64,000 bases of DNA from Paraburkholderia saeva (GTDB lineage Bacteria; Pseudomonadota; Gammaproteobacteria; Burkholderiales; Burkholderiaceae): assembly GCF_907164555.1 (NCBI RefSeq), contig NZ_CAJQZC010000013.1, positions 62,001-126,000 on the forward strand. Direction: 5' to 3'. The position numbers were made by a program, and so were the translations under genes. The stretch's first letter is position 1; every line of letters starts with the position of its first letter. Shown here one piece after another: positions 60,214 through 64,000 of the stretch. Below the pieces are notes generated by a model. The model saw only the letters and a list, made by a program, of their open reading frames with translations, was not told the DNA's origin and searched no databases.

Positions 60214-61182
60214 TTAACGCGCTACCAGCAGACTTTCCGCAAAGCCCCAATCGCGTTCGATCCATTGATGCGCGCACGCGAAGCCCGCATCGCCGGCAAT
60301 CGGCCCGACTTCCTCGGCGCGATATTTGTGGCTGCTTTCTGTCCAGATCGTTTCGCCTTCCTCCAGCGTCACCGTGAGCCGTGCGGCCGCCACATGTGCG
60401 GTCACACGCCGTTTCGCGCGCAGGTGCATTTCGATGCTGCGCACTTCCGGATTGAAGCGCGCGACGTGTTCGAATGCATCGAGCGGGAAATCGCCGCCCA
60501 GTTCGCGGTTGATCCGCGCGAGCAGGTTCAGGTTGAACGCGGCGGTCACGCCGATCGGGTCGTCGTACGCGGCGACGAGCGTCGGCACTGGCTTGTCGAG
60601 GTCGGTGCCGAGCAGCAGCGCGTCGCCGGGCTTCAGCATCATGCGGATGTCGCGCAGAAATCGCGTTGCCGCGAGCCGCCCGAAATTGCCGATCGTGCTA
60701 CCCAGAAACAGCACCAGCAACTGCTCGCCGTCGGGCCGCTTTTCGCTGACTTCCGCGAGACCCGCCAGATAATCCTTCTCATAGCCGACGATCGAAATTC
60801 GTTCGATATCGCCCAGCTCGCGGCGGCACAATTGCAAGGCGGTGCGCGAAATTTCAATCGGACAGTAAGAAGTGGGGTGTTTTTTACACAGGGCCTCAAG
60901 AATTCGACGGGTCTTGCGGCCGCTGCCGCTGCCGAGTTCGGCAACGGTTACGTCAGGGGAAAGCTGCGCGACGATATCGGTCGCGTGGCGCGCCAGCAGG
61001 CGCTCTTCCGAGCGCGTGACGCCGTATTCGGGCAGCGCGGTGATCACTTCAAAGAGCGCTGAGCCCACTTCGTCGTAGAGATATTTCGACGGCAATTCCT
61101 TTTGCGGCGCCTTGGTGAGGCCGGCGCGGATATCGACGGCAAACCCGGGTGTCACTTCTTGCAATAGCGCAGGCTGAGTCAT
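60214..61182 (-). CDS. egtD: L-histidine N-alpha-methyltransferase (EgtD-like)
   Basis: A 322-residue SAM methyltransferase of the EgtD family: YLYDEVGSALFEVITALPEY, VAELGSGSGRKTRRILEAL, PIEISRTALQ, LFLGSTIGNFGR and YDDPIGVTAAFNLNLLARIN. It makes trimethylhistidine (hercynine) for ergothioneine. No egtB is next to it. ATG 61182 follows GAGGAA. Confidence 0.87.
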   Translation of the reverse strand: MTQPALLQEVTPGFAVDIRAGLTKAPQKELPSKYLYDEVGSALFEVITALPEYGVTRSEERLLARHATDIVAQLSPDVTVAELGSGSGRKTRRILEALCKKHPTSYCPIEISRTALQLCRRELGDIERISIVGYEKDYLAGLAEVSEKRPDGEQLLVLFLGSTIGNFGRLAATRFLRDIRMMLKPGDALLLGTDLDKPVPTLVAAYDDPIGVTAAFNLNLLARINRELGGDFPLDAFEHVARFNPEVRSIEMHLRAKRRVTAHVAAARLTVTLEEGETIWTESSHKYRAEEVGPIAGDAGFACAHQWIERDWGFAESLLVAR

Positions 61183-61589
61183 GCAGTGTTCCTCATTTCG
61201 GTGGTGGCTGCTGGCCGTGCGGGTGGGCGCGCATCGGTGACACGCGCTGCGAACTGGCGGACGACGCGTCCGCGCTGACGAAGGCAAAGACCTGCGTTGA
61301 AGCAAGAATCGCGCTTGTCGCGGGCGCGAAACGGTTCGACGCGAAAGGACATCCTGGTACTGCTGCAGACGGATGAAGTTACGTTCTAGTCCATCAGTCG
61401 CCGATGCGCACGGAATAAATGCGTTGATCGTGCCGCAGCGTCTGCGTCTAGAATGCGGGCTTGCTTTTACGCGGCGGTGACAGTCGACCCTGTTGCGAGA
61501 CGCCGCTCGCCTCCACGAATCCCTGTGATGAAAATGAAAGATGCCGCCCTCGGGCGCGGCCTGAACGCGAACCCGCGGACGGCGGATCG
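61183..61589. other. Divergent gap egtD / EamA gene
   Basis: 407 bases; no convincing gene. The frames here are Arg/Ala-rich without ribosome sites. It should hold both promoters. Confidence 0.35.
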
Positions 61590-62486
61590 ATGAACCAGTA
61601 TGAACCGGGACGCGGAATCGCGTTGTCCGTGGGTGCGTCGGCGCTGTTCGCGCTGCTTTCGGCGTATGCAAAGCTGCTCGCGCCGCTCACGGGCCTCGAT
61701 ATCTTTGCGTGGCGAATCATCTGGACCGTGCCCGGCGCGCTGCTTTTGATCGCGCTGAGGGGCAGGCTGCCGGCGCTACGCGAACTCGCGCTCCGCACGA
61801 TCAGACAGCCGCGCATCGGCTTCGCGCTGGTGGTGAGCGCCGGACTGCTCGGTCTGCAGTTGTGGGTTTTCCTGTGGGCGCCGTTACATGGCCGCATGCT
61901 TGAGGTGTCGCTTGGCTACTTCCTGTTGCCGCTGATCATGGTGCTTGTCGGGCGTTTTTACTACCACGAGCGTCTGGACGGGCTGCAATGGCTCGCTGTC
62001 GCCTGCGCGGCGCTGGGCGTTGCGCACGAACTCTGGATGACGCGCGCATTTTCATGGCCGACGTTGCTCGTCGCGCTCGGCTATCCGCCGTATTTCGTGC
62101 TGCGCCGCAAGATAAACGCCGATTCGCTGACTGCATTTGCGGTTGAAGTGTCGCTGCTGTTTCCTGTCGCGATTGCGTTTGTCGTGACTGGCGGCTCGCT
62201 CGCATGGCTCGCCGGCCGCTACGACATGTGGTTTTTGCTGCTGCCGGGACTCGGCGCGCTCAGCACCGTCGCGCTGGCTTCCTATCTGAAAGCGAGCCGG
62301 CTGCTGCCGATGGCGCTCTTCGGCATTCTTGGCTACGTCGAACCGGTACTGCTCGTGATCGTATCGGTGACGCTGCTGGGCGAGACGCTTTCGGCCGCGC
62401 AACTCGCCACCTATGGGCCGATCTGGATCGCCGTCGCGCTGACGGCGCTGCACGGCGTGCGCCTCGTGCGCTTCGCGCCGCGCTAA
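61590..62486 (+). CDS. rarD: EamA-family transporter, RarD-like
   Basis: A 298-residue protein with ten hydrophobic segments and the RarD pattern (FAWRIIWTVPGALLLIAL, LGYFLLPLIMVLVGRFYYHERL, LGYVEPVLLVIVSVTLLGE). It is a drug/metabolite carrier of unknown substrate. ATG 61590 follows GGACGGCGG; an upstream frame of 43 residues is non-membrane and rejected. Its stop overlaps the convergent DUF962 stop. Confidence 0.83.
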   Translation: MNQYEPGRGIALSVGASALFALLSAYAKLLAPLTGLDIFAWRIIWTVPGALLLIALRGRLPALRELALRTIRQPRIGFALVVSAGLLGLQLWVFLWAPLHGRMLEVSLGYFLLPLIMVLVGRFYYHERLDGLQWLAVACAALGVAHELWMTRAFSWPTLLVALGYPPYFVLRRKINADSLTAFAVEVSLLFPVAIAFVVTGGSLAWLAGRYDMWFLLLPGLGALSTVALASYLKASRLLPMALFGILGYVEPVLLVIVSVTLLGETLSAAQLATYGPIWIAVALTALHGVRLVRFAPR

Positions 62487-63028
62487 CGCCGCTGCGCCGG
62501 GACCGGCGCGGCGGGATTGACGCGCGTCCCGCCGACCTGCGCTTCGATGGCTTCGCGCAGTGCCGGGCGCCAGCCGAGGCCGAACAGTGCCTCGGCGAGC
62601 ACGAAGAGCGGGCCGATGGCGAGTCCGATCAGGTCGTCGACGAACGCCGGTTTGCGATGTTCATACGCAACATGGCCGACAAACTGGAACACCCAGCCGA
62701 TCACGAAGAGGCCCGCGCCAGCAACGAGCCACGTCAGCGTGGATAGCGCCGCGAGCGACTGGCCGGCGGCGACGCACAGCGCAAGGATGACGGCCATCGT
62801 AATGCCGAGCGGCACGTCGAGCACGAGATAGTAAAGCGTCATCACGACGACCAGCACGCATGCCGGTGAGATCGGAAACGGCAGGGCAGCGACGCTGAAC
62901 GCGGGCCGGCTCAGCAGCACGGCAACGGCCAGCACGATCATCGGAATGCCGACGAAGTGCGTGGCGATATTGCGGCGGTCGCGATGATACGCCGCGTACT
63001 GCGTCAACTGTTCAGTCAGTGTTCTCAT
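62483..63028 (-). CDS. Mpo1-like (DUF962/YGL010w) membrane protein
   Basis: A 181-residue protein with five hydrophobic segments and the DUF962 hallmarks YHRDRRNIATHFVGIPMIV and GWVFQFVGHVAYEHRKPAF; His residues in both coordinate iron in yeast Mpo1, a 2-hydroxy fatty acid dioxygenase. Oxidation of 2-hydroxy fatty acids is therefore plausible. Confidence 0.87.
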   Translation of the reverse strand: MRTLTEQLTQYAAYHRDRRNIATHFVGIPMIVLAVAVLLSRPAFSVAALPFPISPACVLVVVMTLYYLVLDVPLGITMAVILALCVAAGQSLAALSTLTWLVAGAGLFVIGWVFQFVGHVAYEHRKPAFVDDLIGLAIGPLFVLAEALFGLGWRPALREAIEAQVGGTRVNPAAPVPAQRR

Positions 63029-63202
63029 GAATAACGTCCCCGGATCGAAGCCTGCACAATTGCCCGCAAGGTGATTTCAAACCTCAGGGTAGCCGACAAT
63101 TTCGCACGGAAGCCAATCCATGAATTCGAGTCTTTCCTCGACTGGCGGCGAAGCGGCGGCATTCGCGGCGCACACCGCGCACGCGCTACACATCAACAAA
63201 AA

Positions 63203-63224
63203 GGGCGAGTCTCGCGACTCGCCC
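63203..63224 (-). terminator. Terminator of the Ala/Lys-rich protein gene
   Basis: GGGCGAGTC-TCGC-GACTCGCCC stem with TTTTTGTTG following on the minus strand, 55 bases past the stop at 63280. Confidence 0.8.
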
Positions 63225-63279
63225 ATGAAGGACGTCTTCCGTTTTATTCGGCGCAGCGAAAGACGTCTGGCCGATGACG

Positions 63280-63624
63280 TTATTGGGTTTTGGTCGTCTC
63301 GGCCTTGTTGTCGGCTTTCGCCTGCGTAGCGTCTGCGGTTTTATCGGAGCCGCCTGTGGTTTTGGCCACCTTTGCCACCTTCGCATCCGGCGAGGGCTTC
63401 TTGTGCGCAATCTTCGCGTGTGTCTTCGTGCCCGACGCATGGTGTGCCGACGGCGCCGCACCGGACGTCTTGCTGTCGGCGGTGGTGTCGGCTTTCAGAC
63501 CGCCTGCCGTCGATGCCTTCAGATGCGCCTCGTTTCCGGCAGGCGCCGAAGCGGGCGCAGCGGTCTGGGCAAATGCCGTCGAAACGAGCAGGGCGGAAGC
63601 AAGCGCAGCGAAAATGGTCTTCAT
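63280..63624 (-). CDS. Ala/Lys/Thr-rich secreted protein
   Basis: A 114-residue protein with a Sec signal peptide (MKTIFAALASALLVSTAFAQ, cleavage after AFA). The mature part is low-complexity and basic (KTHAKIAHKKPSPDAKVAKV). No domain is recognised; such small periplasmic proteins are common in this group. Confidence 0.7.
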   Translation of the reverse strand: MKTIFAALASALLVSTAFAQTAAPASAPAGNEAHLKASTAGGLKADTTADSKTSGAAPSAHHASGTKTHAKIAHKKPSPDAKVAKVAKTTGGSDKTADATQAKADNKAETTKTQ

Positions 63625-63893
63625 TGTGTGACTCCTTTTATCGCGCCGGGTAAGTGGTCAGCGCTGCCGGTTTAACGCGATGTCGATGACGCAAGTTGAC
63701 GTGCTTCTGGTGACAAAACGTAACGGCGGATTGCACTGCCAGATGCAGAAAGATCACGCGTAACTGCGCGTACGTGTGATCGGCCGCCACGCCCGCCGCC
63801 TCCCTTCACGTCGCCGAAAAGGTCGCGAAGACATAGCTATACCGATATACTTTTGCGCTTCTCCGAACGGCACTTTCCAGTCAGAACCCTCGC

Positions 63894-64000
63894 ATGCTTT
63901 TACGTATTCTTGCCGTCGCTGCCCTGGCGTTTTCAATGTCCACCGTCCACGCGGATACTTCGCTGTCCACGTGGAGCAAGCAGATTTTTTCGCGCACGGG
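63894..64000 (+). CDS. Start of a secreted protein (cut by window edge)
   Basis: From ATG 63894 a frame is open to the right edge (35 codons). It begins with a clear Sec signal peptide (MLLRILAVAALAFSMSTVHA, cleavage after VHA) and continues DTSLSTWSKQIFSRT. Too short to assign. Confidence 0.6.
   Translation, partial: MLLRILAVAALAFSMSTVHADTSLSTWSKQIFSRT

Overview
The window comes from a GC-rich betaproteobacterium, most likely a Paraburkholderia/Burkholderia, and specifically from the origin region of a secondary replicon (chromosome 2 type). The grounds are the protein set (benzoyl-CoA box pathway with BoxR, hopanoid locus, DUF3331, DUF4863), the very high G+C third-position coding style, and a Rep-type initiator, ParA, ParB, parS sites and a long iteron array instead of a dnaA/gidA-type origin. 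No rRNA, tRNA, insertion sequence, prophage or CRISPR array was seen.

Layout. 1-7431: benzoate degradation by the box pathway. boxC (cut by the left edge) and boxR run leftward; a DUF4863 gene, boxD, benzoate-CoA ligase and an alpha/beta hydrolase run rightward from a shared control region carrying TGCA/GCACTAT elements. 7799-9554: garL-garR, glucarate/galactarate catabolism. 9628-18448: mixed housekeeping and accessory genes (YbfB-type MFS carrier, small membrane protein, catalase, DUF3331, two TetR regulators, Ogt, an outer-membrane barrel, DUF1348, YceI lipoprotein). 18575-21600: kbl-tdh threonine catabolism with a divergent XRE-cupin regulator. 21684-22114: a small gene behind a near-perfect LexA box.

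22217-29995: the replication/partition module. It has a tyrosine-recombinase-fold protein lacking key catalytic residues, a KfrA-like coiled-coil DNA-binding protein with a zinc ribbon, about 1.3 kb of iterons with consensus GGTGAG-N6-CGGGAG/C, the Rep initiator, and parB and parA with three parS palindromes. The same iteron also occurs outside the origin, always between genes and only on the left side: single copies at 7444, 9590 and 14231, a cluster of four at 15638-15739, and a pair at 23291-23332. This dispersed iteron set is the most interesting signal in the window and may be a replication-control system for the secondary chromosome. A separate group of three DnaA boxes lies at 35908-35968.

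30556-43436: ArsC-like reductase, orphan sulfonate-binding protein, gluconate permease, DUF1272 protein, an ECF sigma/anti-sigma pair, FMN reductase, a YflT-like stress protein, a hybrid histidine kinase, and a three-gene response regulator-CheC-diguanylate cyclase operon.

44081-59648: a nearly complete hopanoid locus. hpnD-hpnE-shc-hpnG make and process diploptene from farnesyl diphosphate; hpnH, ispH and hpnB feed or extend the side chain; mlaA-hpnN and an MlaC/HpnM protein move lipids between membranes; hpnA lies beyond an unknown 168-residue protein. 59852-64000: acylphosphatase, an EgtD-like histidine methyltransferase, a RarD-type EamA carrier, an Mpo1-like DUF962 protein, an Ala/Lys-rich secreted protein and the start of another secreted protein.
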